DNA of 64,000 bases from Symbiodinium natans (taxonomy: Eukaryota > Sar > Dinophyceae > Suessiales > Symbiodiniaceae), in assembly GCA_905221605.1 (NCBI GenBank), contig CAJNDS010002788.1:117501-181500 (forward strand). Reading direction: 5' to 3'. Shown here piece by piece: positions 53,780 to 64,000 of this stretch. The notes beneath the pieces were generated by a model that worked only from the letters and a program-made list of their open reading frames with translations, searched no databases and was not told the origin of the DNA. A program made the translations under genes and the position numbers. Each line of letters starts with the position of its first letter. Positions within the stretch are counted from its first letter, which is position 1.

Positions 53780-54632
53780 CGTGCTGTGCAAGGTCAGCTC
53801 AAGAACGCGTCGTAGGTTTGTGCGAGCGTGAGTGTCGTCTACCCTGCTATTGCAAAGTTGTTCGAAAACTGCAGGGTTCAAATGGCTTCAGGGCTCAGTA
53901 CGAAAGGGGCTGTGAGCAACTACAAGGGTTGAAGGTTCATTCTGAGGGACTTCAAGCAGTGCGAGGGCTATGTGAGATTCAGCAAGAGTTGCGGTTCGAA
54001 TAGAGCAACCTGGGTTCCTTTCGACAGTGTGTTCAAAGATCCACACCTAAGTGGTCCCGGTACCTTAGAACTAAGTTGGTGTTCGGGTTTAGGACAAAGC
54101 CGCCCGAAACCCACAAGCCCAGAGCGCAGGTGCCGACAGATGCCCTGCTGAATTTCGGGCCTGGGGGCCCAAGGACGCCGGCCATGCCGGATCAGCTTCT
54201 TGCCCGTTTGCTGTGGGTCCTACAGTGCCCAAGTCCCTTCGTACAATGCGCACCTGCGTTTGACAGTTTACAGTGATACTAATGGTTACAACGTTGGGCC
54301 TGAGGCCTGTGGAAAAGGCAATGCAGCTTCGACATTGTTGCATATTATTTCTGTCTATGTGTTTATACATACGTGTGGGTTTTCTGCACGGTCAACACGA
54401 TGGCTCCAGTGATCTCCAGTATCTCTTCCGTGAGAATCACATGATGCTAGTGGAGGGTCTTGAGATGTCTTGAGTCTTATTTTATTTTGAATGTCGAATC
54501 GCGGGCGCGGCAGACTTAGGCTTGCAAGAGATGTCGGTTCATCGCTGAGCTCCAGGATGTCTTGAGCTCTTGCGCTAAGTTGCAGTGCGGCACTAGGTGC
54601 AATGTAAACATGGATGTGGCCTCGACGCTGGC
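53780..54632. other. spacer between RCC1-like and acidic-repeat genes
   Basis: The first 36 bp continue the RCC1-like frame (RAVQGQLKNAS, stop at 53813-53815) beyond the TAG. The rest shows no recognisable gene. Confidence 0.6.
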
Positions 54633-55721
54633 ATGGCAAAACGGAAGCGTGTAGACGAGCAGCAGCCCTCGCAAGGTAGCCCTGCCGCCATCCAATGGAC
54701 GGCAACTGCTTGGGACTCTCAGGATGTCAAAGACGAAGAAGGTTGGAACTCTCAGGATGTCCAAGACGAAGAAGGTTGGAACTCTCAGGATGTCCAAGAC
54801 GAAGAAGGTTGGAACTCCCAGGATGTCCAAGACGAAGAAGGTTGGCACTCTCAGGATGTCAAAGACGAAGAAGGTTGGAACTCTCAGGATGTCCAAGACG
54901 AAGAAGGTTGGAACTCTCAGGATGTCCAACACGAAGAAGGTTGGAACTCTCAGGATATCCAAGACGAAGAAGGTTGGAACTCTCAGGATGTCCAAGACGA
55001 AAAAGAAGGTTGCATCTCTCATGTCCAAGACGAAGAAGGAGGTTGGAACTCTCATGTCCGAGACGAAGAAGGAGGTTGGAACTCTCAGGATGTCCGAGAC
55101 GAACAAGAAGGTTGGAACTCGCATGTCCAAGACGAAGAAGGTGACGACACCTGGGATGGGCAAGCAACCTTTGTTTCTCGGGGAGGTTTCAGTGACTTGT
55201 CAGAGGAGGAGCAGGAGAAGCTGTTGCGGATGCCCGAAGGCCTCAAGAGAGAGATCGGCTTCAAGAATGTCCATCCCGAAGAAACGGGTGAAAACCCTAA
55301 GGCGCTGATGCAGTCCTTCTTTTCAAGGTACACACAATCGACGATTCAGGACTACTACTTCGAGGGTAGCCAAAGGAGGGATCGAAATGGATCGGTTTGG
55401 TTCACTGCCACCCTGGTTACACCTTCCCTCTACGACAAGAGGTTTTTGGGAGAGATGGCGCCTTCATTGGCATTGGCAGAATCGTCGGCATGCCTGGCAT
55501 TTTTTAAAGACTCAACAGTTCTGGAGGTCGCCAGCAAGATGCCACCTACCATTCGCAACGTCAGGAGGCACGTTTGCAAGATGCTGAAGCCAGGCTGGCA
55601 ACGGGAGATGGAGCGACGAGGCATCGACTGGAAGGTCGTCAGAGAGGAGGTCATCCGGAGGTTGTTCGATCAGTTCCAATCCATGGGATGCAGAACCGCG
55701 CTGTGGGACAACAATGTGTGA
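54633..55721 (+). CDS. acidic 11-residue repeat protein with dsRBD-like C-terminus
   Basis: ATG 54633 is chosen over any upstream non-ATG start; it begins MAKRKRVDEQQ, with a possible nuclear signal. Thirteen units follow, nine of 11 residues (WNSQDVQDEEG) and four variants with indels. The C-terminal 190 residues include PKALMQSFFSRYTQSTIQDY, FTATLVTPSLYDKRFLGEMA and PSLALAESSACLAFF, an alpha-beta-beta-beta-alpha pattern resembling double-stranded-RNA-binding domains; the Lys-rich start of helix 2 is not conserved, so RNA binding is uncertain. The stop is TGA 55719-55721. No intron is required. The family is not recognised beyond this. Confidence 0.7.
   Translation: MAKRKRVDEQQPSQGSPAAIQWTATAWDSQDVKDEEGWNSQDVQDEEGWNSQDVQDEEGWNSQDVQDEEGWHSQDVKDEEGWNSQDVQDEEGWNSQDVQHEEGWNSQDIQDEEGWNSQDVQDEKEGCISHVQDEEGGWNSHVRDEEGGWNSQDVRDEQEGWNSHVQDEEGDDTWDGQATFVSRGGFSDLSEEEQEKLLRMPEGLKREIGFKNVHPEETGENPKALMQSFFSRYTQSTIQDYYFEGSQRRDRNGSVWFTATLVTPSLYDKRFLGEMAPSLALAESSACLAFFKDSTVLEVASKMPPTIRNVRRHVCKMLKPGWQREMERRGIDWKVVREEVIRRLFDQFQSMGCRTALWDNNV
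54712..55150 (+). repeat. 33-bp coding tandem repeat
   Basis: Unit CTCAGGATGTCCAAGACGAA followed by GAAGGTTGGAACT, about nine near-identical copies, then shorter divergent ones. Frames on both strands are open because 33 is divisible by three. Confidence 0.95.
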
Positions 55722-57120
55722 CGAGATGTCTCTCCAGGCGCGAGAAGCCACGCAAGGGGCTTGGTCCTGCTTTCAGATCTCAGCGCGTTTTGCCAAATTC
55801 GGCGATTTCACTCCAGCATTGTGCAGCGTTGTGCAGCTTCGAGACACAGAGGGAGCGACATGAGAGGAGGTGATGATGTGTGGGTAGCTGGACAGTTCCA
55901 GCAGTCAGCAGTGGATGCTCTCCTGTCATCAGTAGATGCTTCGTAGAATGGACACGGCAACAATATGCAACAGCTGTACACTGCATGCAACATGAAGGTA
56001 CTGTAGGGCCATCGTCTGAGCCAGCAATGCCAAGGTTTCGGCACTGGCGACAGGCTTGCTGAACCTGCGCGGAAGCCCGACGGCGCATGCCGATTGCAGC
56101 GTTGCAAGAGGATCTTCGAGCAGACATCTAAAACAGTGCATAACTGCCCAGTAGAAGCCGCGCAGAAATCCCATTGCAAGAAAAACACGGTGTGGAGGGT
56201 GAAGAGCTCCCAGGCCAGTGATGATTTGCTATCATTGTGCTTGAACTTTCCAAACTCGCCCCGTGCGCCAGCAGATTCGCTGAATGTTGCCGCAACTCAC
56301 GTGTAAACGTTTCGCTCTATGTTCCTTTCATGTGTAAGTCATAGAGTGATGGTCTTTCCCGTCGCTTAGGCCACGGACGCCCGACTCTCCGCATCTGCCT
56401 AGTGGCTCGGCGGACTCATGCTGACTGTGCACTCTGCAACATCGGAACGTACTGGAGCCTAGTTCAATGGCTGTGTGTTGGCTGAGGCATGCTGGAACCC
56501 TCGCCTGTTCGCTTCACTCACTGGCAAAATTGACTACAGCGCGCAGCTGATGTAGCTATCACAACTGCCTATCTCAGCAGCTTAAACGCGCACCATGCCA
56601 TTCCAAGAAGATGTGATGTCAACCATCTCGTTTCCGACATGTCAATGTCACACATGTACACGCATTTTTGGCAGCTGCATTGGGCTCTTTGTATTGAAAT
56701 CTTAGTTACCCATGCCAGAGACCAGGTGACATTCCGCCGCCAGCAGGATCAGTCAAGCCTTTGAATACTTGGTTGTCACTATAGCTACCGCGACACAGCA
56801 TTTGCAAGATCTGCCCAACGCCGCTTGAAGCCAATCAAATCAGCAGGGGCCCGAGAACGATGGACACGTTGGAAGCGTCACATGTGGAGAGAGGCGGCTA
56901 CCAAGACGCCTGCGTTGGCGTCCGCGTAGTGCTTGCGGGAAGCGTCCAGTTTGATTGGATTTTAAATGCGGGTGTTGCGCAGATTTGTGCAGGCTCAGCC
57001 ATCTCGACCGGGGCAGCAACAGCGTTGTGGGAGTGGAAGGTTTTTGTGATGGGGCAGGCTTTCGCGTGGTCAAGTCGCTACAGCTGGGTGTTCCGAAGGA
57101 CCGTGCAACATGGAAGGCTT
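55722..57120. other. no recognisable gene
   Basis: Unique-looking sequence without domain matches or arrays. A short + strand frame (56955-57120) precedes the chimeric fragment and may be part of the same rearranged locus. Confidence 0.5.
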
Positions 57121-57122
57121 AT

Positions 57123-57275
57123 CTTCTGAACGAAGACATCTGCCCATGCCGAAGACATCAATGCATTCTACAATGCCGGCGTTCGTGTGCTTATGTTAGA
57201 GAACCGAAGGTTTTCACCCGCGACTGGAACCAGTGGCTGCCGTGGGACGGTGTCCTGCGAGAGGCCACTGGCTAG
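57123..57275 (+). pseudogene. chimeric exon fragment from two upstream genes
   Basis: 57123-57205 copies 12444-12529 of the RBR exon (CTTCTGAACGAAGACATC through GAGAACC) with a 2-bp deletion and substitutions. It is fused directly to 57206-57275, a copy of the last exon of the kinase-RBR gene (17879-17949) with one T fewer in the T run. The reading frames cannot give the original products, but a composite frame ends at the copied TAG (57273-57275). Confidence 0.82.
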
Positions 57276-57543
57276 CACTTGCCTTGCGGCGTCTTGCGCG
57301 TGCTTGGAACGGTTTCACTGCCGCTTGGTTGACAGACCCTGATCGGTACGAGCTACCGCCGACGGGGCTTCAGCCTTGCAGAAGAAGGTACAGAACCACT
57401 GTGGGCAGCTTCGTGATGCTTTTGCCGAGCGCGCCCTCTTTGCTGTACAGAAAAAGGCCCATTCGTACCTTGGGAAAAGGATATAAGACCCTGTGACAAG
57501 TGATCGGGTGCAGCACGCTGGCAGATGCGGGATCACAACGGGG

Positions 57544-57712
57544 CAATGACCCAGCGCCAAGCGCCGTTGCCACACACGCAGCGAACAGGGCCGCGCGTTA
57601 GGTAGGCACTCGTCCAGTGTTTTTTGGTCGTGCAGTATCTTTAGCAGGCAAGACTTTGGCAAGACCTGCTGAGACCGTCCTGCCTCGCACATGTACAGGT
57701 CTTGTGCCCGAA
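57544..57712 (+). repeat. direct repeat 5' of SAM gene copy 2 (R3)
   Basis: Corresponds to R1 at 18215-18367; it has a short internal duplication (GGTAGGCACTCG). Confidence 0.85.
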
Positions 57713-57913
57713 GTTCGGCCCGAAGCACCGAACAATAGGGAATGTGTCGAGGGAAGAGGTGGGTATGATTTCACAACGCCTGTATCGACTGCAAGCTCGG
57801 CGCGCTGCGTGCCATGTGTGTGAGTGTTGCGAGCCATGCACCTCCCGCCGCCTGGCTCCAGCAAGGTGAAAAGTTGTCCCTGTGCCTCACGTGAAATCGA
57901 CCCTCGCAGCATC

Positions 57914-59301
57914 ATGCCCGTGAGCGTGCCTTCTGCGACCAAGACTCCCATCCAGGGCGTGGTTCTCGGCGACTGCGCCGACAGCGTCAGCTTCGAGTAT
58001 GGTGAAGAGAAGCTCGGTGAGCAGCACTATGACCGCGAGGCGTGTGGCGCTCAGCTTCTAAGACTCTCAGCGACCGAAGGGTCTGCCAGATCTTGCCCGT
58101 GTGGTGTTGCACTTAACACTGAGGCTTGCCCAGTTGCCGGCCCGAATCTTTATTCCCGAGCTTGGGGAGATGCCGTGTGAGCGTGTTACAGGCTTTCAGA
58201 TGGTGCGCGTCATCAACTCGGAGCTTGTGAAACAGCTCGTCCTGCTCGTCCTCTTCTTGGACGCGGAGGGCCGGCGACGATACCAGTTCGGAGAAAACCA
58301 TCTCGCCACCCAGCTGCTGTCGGAGGAGCAGCGGAAGAAGGTCAACTTTAAATTCATTGGTGGCCCTGTCGTCATATTGAAGAACACCCGCTTCTCTGTG
58401 CTGAAGTGTGACAATCCGATGGACCTCAGCTTAGCAGAATTCCATCGGTGGACGAAGGCTGTCCCAAACTTCTATGTGCCAGGCAGGCCGGCACCAATTG
58501 CCCGGCCACTTCGCCAAGGTCCGAGTGCATGTCAGACGCAAGGAGGGCTGGCAAAGCCGGCGGGGGCCCGAATGGATCCTCGGCAGCTGGCCTCACCAGC
58601 CAGCTTCCCAAGCCTACCAAAACCGAAAGCCAAGCCAGTGCATCCGTTGCCCAAGCACAGGGAGGCCCCCAAGACGCAATGTCCTCCACAATCTCCTCCG
58701 GGCCTGAAGCTGCAACTGGAAGATCTGGAAGATGAGCAGTTGGGTCACTTGAGTAGCGGCTTCAGCATGGCCACCACAGCTTCGGCACCGTCGGTCACCT
58801 CGGATTTCGAAGCATCCTCGGTGTCCGCGGCATCGGAGTGCCCCCCGAGTCCGGGATGTTCGTCGAAGGCTCCAGAGACTCTGCAGAACTCCGCGGAGAC
58901 CGCGATGTTTCAAGAGTCGACTCCCGCAGATTGGAGTGTGGAGCGGGTCGCGAGCTGGCTCGCGAGCTTGGATAATGCAGCTGGCACGTGGGATAGGCCA
59001 GGCATGTCCATAGTCCATAGTGCATGTGCAATGACCGGCATCAGTGTCGCATCGTTCCATGATGTTCCATGCTAGGTATGTGGACAGTTTCCGCGAGAAC
59101 CAGATCAGTGGCAAAGCCCTACGCAGCCTGACCATGGAGGAGCTGCGTGATGACCTGGACATCAAGGCATTCGGACCACGCAAGGCAGGGTGGGGGCAGG
59201 TGAGCACCTGTGGTGAAACCCCTTGATCATTGCAGCGTTTGATTTCGTTCTTTCAGGTCATCATGGCGGAGATTCAGAAGCTTTTCGCAACCGGGCAATG
59301 A
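57914..59301 (+). CDS. SAM-domain protein, copy 2, intact
   Basis: Exons 57914-58016, 58090-58996, 59076-59199 and 59257-59301 give 392 codons plus TGA with no frame break. Introns: GT-AG, GC-AG (58997-59075), GT-AG. Exon 2 has two extra codons (KF) relative to copy 1. The SAM domain is complete here: DWSVERVASWLASLD, YVDSFRENQISGKALRSLTM, KAFGPRKAGWGQVIMAEIQK. The N-terminal region is not recognised; the middle is Pro/Ser-rich. Substitutions from copy 1 are mostly silent or in the linker, consistent with a fairly recent duplication. Likely role, inferred: adaptor using SAM for protein or RNA contacts. Confidence 0.78.
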
Positions 59302-59433
59302 TCCAGCGCCAAGCGCCGTTTCCCACACGCAGCGAGCAGGGCCGCGCGTTAGGCACTCGTCGAGGTTTTTGCTCGTGCAGTATCTTTAGCAGGCAAGACT
59401 TTGGCAAGACCTGCTGAGACCGATGTACAGGTC
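59295..59433 (+). repeat. direct repeat 3' of SAM gene copy 2 (R4)
   Basis: Corresponds to R2; its first bases overlap the TGA stop codon of the SAM gene. Confidence 0.87.
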
Positions 59434-59729
59434 CTGCGCCCTCGAGCGACAAAGCTGATAACAAATGTTGCGGCTGAATTGTAAGACAATGAATGATATG
59501 AGCAAGCGCCAAAACCCCCAGCCGTTCAAGTAAGTAACGGGTGGACACGATGCAAAAACCCTGTACAGCGATGGGAACACCTGGAAAGCGATGCCCCTAA
59601 GTCAATGAACCGTTGGGTGGGCGATAGCCTTGAATTTCCCAAAGCGACACCTGCAGACATCAAGCGTGGATGACTGATGCTAAAAGCCTGTAAAGCTGGG
59701 AACGCTTGAAAAGCGATACTACGGTTGAT

Positions 59730-59829
59730 GGGTTTCCGAATTCACGCGGAGAACTTAGCATCCCAGAGGGTTCTTGGCAATACCCCCTCGGAAACAGGCC
59801 CTTCATGATGGTAATACGAGTACTAATAC
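59730..59829 (-). repeat. inverted 100-bp segment
   Basis: Reverse complement of 20331-20430 (GGGTTTCCGAATTCACGC to GAGTACTAATA). It ends immediately left of the foldback element. Confidence 0.9.
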
Positions 59830-59836
59830 TGTTGAT

Positions 59837-60054
59837 GGAGGAAATCTTGCACCACTTTAAATGGCCAAGCAATGTAGAGACCCCGCGCCCCATTTTTAAT
59901 ATTGACTGTTGATCCGCGGAAGTGCCGTGGGTTCCTATGACAAAAATCTTGCACCACCTCCGTATCCTTCATCGTCAATATTAAAAAGGGGGCGCGGGGT
60001 TATGCTCATGCGTCGTGTAACTTGTTATTCATTAGGCGGTGCAAGATTTCCTCC
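59837..60054. mobile_element. 218-bp foldback/MITE-like element
   Basis: Perfect 17-bp terminal inverted repeats (GGAGGAAATCTTGCACC and its complement at 60038-60054) and a second, 27-bp inverted pair inside (59880-59906 with 59974-60000, one mismatch). A third copy of ATCTTGCACCA lies at 59946. It is absent from the other duplicate at 20.43 kb. No coding capacity. A target duplication was not recognised. Confidence 0.82.
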
Positions 60055-60297
60055 GGAGTCGATGAAGAACGATAGCGTTTCCAATGGTCGACGACAGATT
60101 TTTTTGAATTGAACTTTCGGGACCTGCCATTGTTCAAAGATCTTCATTCAGCTCCCCACCAAGCCTGGACAGTCTCGCAACGACCGCGTCGCACGTTTGC
60201 ACGTCCAGTACTTGCTACAGCATACTACGACTACTACGACCTCATAAGATCGTGGCAGATACTTCCCCAGCAATGGTTTGGGGTCTTAAGCTGTGAG

Positions 60298-61800
60298 GTG
60301 CCGTATCTCCTGTATGGTGAGAAGTGACAAACCCGTTATGGCAACAAACGACGCCCGGCCACTCTTGTTCAAGCGGACGTCCAAGAGACCCGGGATTCGC
60401 AAAGTGCAGCCGCCTTGGCCTCAGCGGCCAAAGGGAGAACAGACCTGAATCAACGAAGTGTCGACCGAGGCCCTGCGATAGAACAACAATGGGCTGTGGA
60501 CCGTCCTCCGAGGCTCGTGGACTGTGGCACTTTGGTAGTATTTCGGTAGGCGGTAGGTTCGGTAGCAGAGTTCCAGTGCCCCCATTCCGAATCGCACTTC
60601 TTGGACTGGAGTCACGAGAACCGCTGCAGCCCGAACGCCTCTGAGACATCTAAGTTAAGTTGTTAGAGGCCTCTTGGGGAACCTTTTGGGGCTGCTCCGA
60701 GATACTTATTCCCCAAGGCCAACGAGCAGTTCGTGCGCTTGGTCTGGACGACAGAGCCAATGGTGGAATGCATGTGTTGCACGGATCTCAGACTCACAGA
60801 ATATATCAGGTTCTCATGCATCAGAGCATCTTGTGTATACATATATGCATAGAAGCGTCTATATATTGTATATATAAACATATCTCACGTGCAGAGCTCG
60901 GAATCTCGGACTCTGCGAGTGCGGGAGACCAGGGAATCCTGGGCCGAGGCCCTGGATTGAAGGAGCTGAAGGGCACGCTTCCGAGCTGGCTCTCCCAGGC
61001 AACTTACGCGAGGACTCAGGGCTGGAAGGGCCCCTTCTCCCCCCCACCCCCCCTCCCTCCCCCTCTGCCCCGTCCCTTCGCCCAAGGAGAGAAGATCCGA
61101 AAACACACTTAGGCTAAGTTATCAAGGTTTCGGCCTTTTATGGAGCCGAAAAGCTTCGACTGCAGAGTGACTGAGAGAGTAGCTGAGGGCAACCTTGTGG
61201 CAGCCTTGATCCTCTAACTTGCGTGATCATGCCTTCAGCCTTTTTGCTTGTTGGGGTGCCGAAGATTTCTATCTAAAACTACAGAAATCTTTTTCGCCTC
61301 AAAGCCTGCTCTGACAGGATCTTGGAGATCTGCGCCCCGTACCACAGCTGGATCTTCTGTCAGGCAAGGGTTGACCGAGCTTGCGAGCTTCAGACTAGAG
61401 GTCTGCAAGCCCCAAGGTCCCAAGGCCCCAAGGCCCCAAGGCCCCAAGGCCCCAAGGCCCCAAGGCTGTAAGCAAGTACAGCCGTGCAGACATGATCTGA
61501 TGCTTCATGGGGAGGGGAGATACGGCTGATGCCCTGTTACCACTGTAGGTCGACTGCTGCGGCACCCCGGCGTGTGAAAATCCCTTTGCGCAGGCCGGCC
61601 TGTGTTACCTTCAGGGAAAAGGATGATACAAGGTCTCAGCACCAACATCGGCGCGCGAAGGTGCCCCGCTCCAGCGGTGGGTGTAATGATGTGTAATGAG
61701 TGTAATGTGTGAGTGTAAGCCTTGAAAAGTGCTCGTCACTTCGCCGGGACCACTCCGCTCCATCTCGATAACATGTCCTTGAACAAGCTTGCCTTCAATG
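60298..61800. other. no recognisable gene; short repeats
   Basis: Contains TATA-rich 60840-60880, a C-tract at 61040-61065 and CCCCAAGG tandem units (10-bp period) at 61410-61470. Nothing coding is supported. Confidence 0.6.
61410..61470 (+). repeat. AAGGCCCC decamer repeat
   Basis: Six to seven copies of CAAGGCCCCA with 10-bp period. Confidence 0.92.
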
Positions 61801-61994
61801 CTCTCGGCTCTCGCGGGAAGTCGTTGAAGTGCAGCCCCTCCTAAAAGCATGTCAACTCGGAGCTCAGGCGAACGCTCCGCTGGATCAGCTGAAGAAGGAG
61901 CGCTTGCCCTCGTGTCAGCCTGTCTGCTTTCTTCGGAAAGTCCCCCCCATAGTGACTCACAGTACTGTGCTGCGTGCCAGGAGATGCATGGCCT

Positions 61995-62640
61995 CAACTT
62001 CACCTTCACAGCGGTAGCCTGGTTTCTGAAGCCAAGAAAGGATATCGTCTCGTTGAAGTGGCATCGTACCATCGCCAGACTCTCTTCAATCCTCTGACGC
62101 GCAAAAGTGAGAAGCCAGCCTTCCGCGAGCCCTCACCGAGGAGTGGGTGGGCTTCGGAAAGCACGCCAACTGGCAGCACATCCTGGACATCCGCCCCGGG
62201 ATGGCGGTGGGACAAGTCGTCGGCATTGAGGTGCCCATTCCTTTTCAGCCTTCTTTTGCTTCTTCTCGTTGCGGAGTCTCTAAGCATCTTGCTTTTTTTA
62301 AAGCACTTCGAAGGCACCTGGCCAGAGTGGCATGTGAGTGCTTAGAGGGAGAGAGCCGACAGATCCGGACTCTCTGCAGTGGAGTCCGCAAATGTCCTCA
62401 AGACAGCTTTAGCTTTGTGGCGGAGCTTCGCGCCGACCCCTTGTGGGTGCCGGGGGATTTCCATCGCCTTTGAGGCACTTTGAGGGTTCCAAGCATCAGG
62501 GATTTGTGGGGGTTGTTATTGTTGGGGCAATGGGTGTTTTATCAATTTTCGCAGATCAAATCCCTCGGGTGAGGCAAGCTTAGTGTTAGCTATGTTTTGA
62601 CTTGCAGCCTGTGGCCAAGTCACGGGTTGCCAAAGGATGC
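61995..62640 (+). CDS. weak multi-exon candidate, product unknown
   Basis: Protein-like segments in order: SEAKKGYRLVEVASYHRQTL with FNPLTRK (about 62019-62105), EEWVGFGKHANWQHILDIRP with GMAVGQVVGIE (about 62139-62228, before GT) and PVAKSRVAKGCKKP after an AG at 62608. The last join is a normal GT-AG in frame. The first would need an implausibly short intron of about 23 bp. No domain recognised. Confidence 0.28.
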
Positions 62641-62649
62641 AAGAAGCCG

Positions 62650-64000
62650 AGGCGCAGGCCCTCCATTCATCCGGCGCTGAATATGCAACCCCTCTCTACC
62701 TCAATCGGGCTCAACCGGATAAGTGGAGGCTGCTCTTAGGGTCTCTTGAAGAGACCCTTTTCCCGACGCGTCGTGCCTTCCTTGCATCGCCCTCGGCATT
62801 GGCGCGGTATGGCGCCGGGCGCAGCTGGGACCCAGAAATCCGGGAAATCCCCCAGTCTCCAGTTGCATCGACGCGCTTTCAGATTGTGGTGGTTCAAAAG
62901 GGAGTAGGCCGAGCAGGCCGAGAGCAGGCCTTGAGACTGCGACATTTGTGTGTTGGACTCCTCCTGTGCCATGTGCAGCCCAGAACCCAGAAGCCCAATC
63001 AAGGGTTTGACCAACTTGAAGCATGCTGCCCGCAGCTGCTTCATAGAGTCCCACCCCAGAAGACAACATTCATGCAGATCCCCGCATGCTCAGGGAGGAT
63101 TGGCTTCGAATGTTGGAGAAGTTGGATGGGTGAACCCAATTTTCGTCGTAGGCACAAAAATGCCCGCCATACTCTTCTTTTTGCTTCAAGCCAGTGGACC
63201 TACCCAGACTCCCTTTGCCTCAGCGGGTACTGTAAGCTGTTGCTGATGCTGCTGCGCCTAGTCCGCAGCCGGCCACAGAGATCTCGCAAGTTGCAAGGAT
63301 TGGGAGTGTGCGGATTGAGGGCCGAGCTGACTGGGCTTCATTCCTCTTCATTCTCTGAGTTTGCTATGTGGAGCGTTGTTAGGGGATGTCGAAAACGCGG
63401 AGGGAACCAGGAATCATCGGAAGTAGCCGCCCCGAGGCCCCGCAAGTTTCGCCCCCTCCGTTCACCACGGACCATCCTCTGAGGTGCACTGTTGTAACTT
63501 GCTGCAACTTCAGTTGTAGTCTGCGTTCGCCTGAGTGGCAGAATCGAGGCAAGCGTGGCAGAGCAACATCAGAGAATTACGTTGATACAGCACGTTGCGC
63601 GTAGGGTTGCGTTGGTTTTGTTTGTGGAAGGCGTGCGGTGGAAGCCAAAACTCTGCAGCGTGTAGGTTTGCGCAGGTTTGTGCGCAGGTTGTTTCCTGGC
63701 GAGAACTTGTAGAGGTTTTTCGAGGCTGACGTGTCCCCGTTTCAGGAAGGCTGAGGAGTCATACTCGCACGTCTCGGCAGAGCTATCGGCGCAGAGTAGG
63801 GGGGATGTCAGGAACCCACCTCTGGGGCAGAGAGCAGTGCGATGCTCCACGACTTGGCAGTCATGTCTTGCCCTCCCCCCCTCCCCCCCCTCGTGAAGCC
63901 ATTAAGTTATTTACTTACATCCCTTCTCCTTCAATGAGGAGACCCATTTTAGTGGTTTTTTGTTGGCCGTTTTTAGCCTTTTTGTTTACAACCCTTGTTT
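62650..64000. other. 3' end of window, no secure gene
   Basis: A short helical stretch MLREDWLRMLEKLDG at about 63087-63131 could be an exon. Otherwise no recognisable feature; C-tracts at 63870-63890. Confidence 0.5.

Larger units (their letters stand above)
57206..60297 (+). repeat. segmental duplication, copy 2
   Basis: Second copy of 17879-20690, same orientation, about 39.3 kb downstream. It is longer mainly because of the 218-bp foldback element at 59837-60054. Confidence 0.92.

Noticed and set aside
54516-55163. Minus-strand frame with repeated FVLDILRVPTF
   Set aside because: Antisense of the 33-bp coding repeat.
1-64000. Dinoflagellate spliced-leader relic (…TAGCCATTTTGGCTCAAG)
   Set aside because: No full match was noticed upstream of any gene; only a short GGCTCAAG at 27418, judged to be chance.
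1-64000. tRNA or rRNA genes
   Set aside because: No convincing cloverleaf or rRNA core sequence was seen by eye; a dedicated scan such as tRNAscan would be needed to exclude them.

Overview
The window looks like nuclear DNA of a dinoflagellate, probably Symbiodiniaceae-like. Reasons: most introns that can be placed by reading-frame continuity start with GC or GA rather than GT and end in AG; many carry short direct repeats across both splice junctions; all recognisable genes lie on the + strand; proteins with GDGSVVTWG (RCC1-like) repeats, UIM-kinase and RBR-type zinc domains are present; TTTAGGG-type telomere-like tracts occur; and a copia-type gag fragment sits in a small LTR element. No prokaryotic organisation is seen. 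Species assignment is inference; no search could be run.

Layout. 1-2.3 kb: no secure gene. 2.3-13.5 kb: one very large gene (14 exons by my model, about 2,865 codons, frame consistent throughout) encoding tandem CCCH zinc fingers, a DEAH/DEVH RNA helicase with HA2 and OB-like regions, a KH-like segment, an arginine-type (R-S-ExE) ADP-ribosyltransferase domain, RRM-like segments and a C-terminal RING-IBR-Rcat (RBR) ubiquitin-ligase module. 13.8-17.9 kb: a gene joining Cys/His-rich fingers, two ubiquitin-interacting motifs, a protein kinase and a coiled-coil/RING/RBR-like tail. 18.5-19.9 kb: a SAM-domain gene (copy 1). 20.8-21.6 kb: an E2-like (UBC fold) gene without the active-site cysteine. 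21.6-27.4 kb: sparse sequence with small repeats. 27.4-28.2 kb: tandemly duplicated coiled-coil exons. 28.2-43.9 kb: repeat-dominated DNA (38-bp satellite, foldback elements, AT-rich microsatellites, an organelle-like AT-rich island, a non-autonomous LTR element with target-site duplication, a dispersed G/C-tract repeat, a 69-bp satellite). 44.6-48.0 kb: a split protein-kinase gene. 48.2-49.4 kb: a higher-order satellite related to the 69-bp satellite. 50.4-51.8 kb: degenerate telomere-like repeats. 52.2-53.8 kb: an intronless ubiquitin-like/RCC1-like repeat gene. 54.6-55.7 kb: a protein with acidic 11-residue repeats and a dsRBD-like domain. 57.1-60.3 kb: a second copy of the 17.9-20.7 kb segment, including a second and more intact SAM gene, plus a chimeric exon fragment, a 100-bp inversion and a 218-bp foldback insertion. 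60.3-64 kb: little, with weak exon candidates near 62 kb.

Functionally, several neighbours are ubiquitin-linked (RBR ligase, UIM-kinase-RBR, E2-like, ubiquitin-like repeat protein), and two handle RNA (CCCH/DEAH helicase, dsRBD-like). The most striking item is the single polypeptide joining an RNA helicase, an ADP-ribosyltransferase and an RBR ubiquitin ligase.
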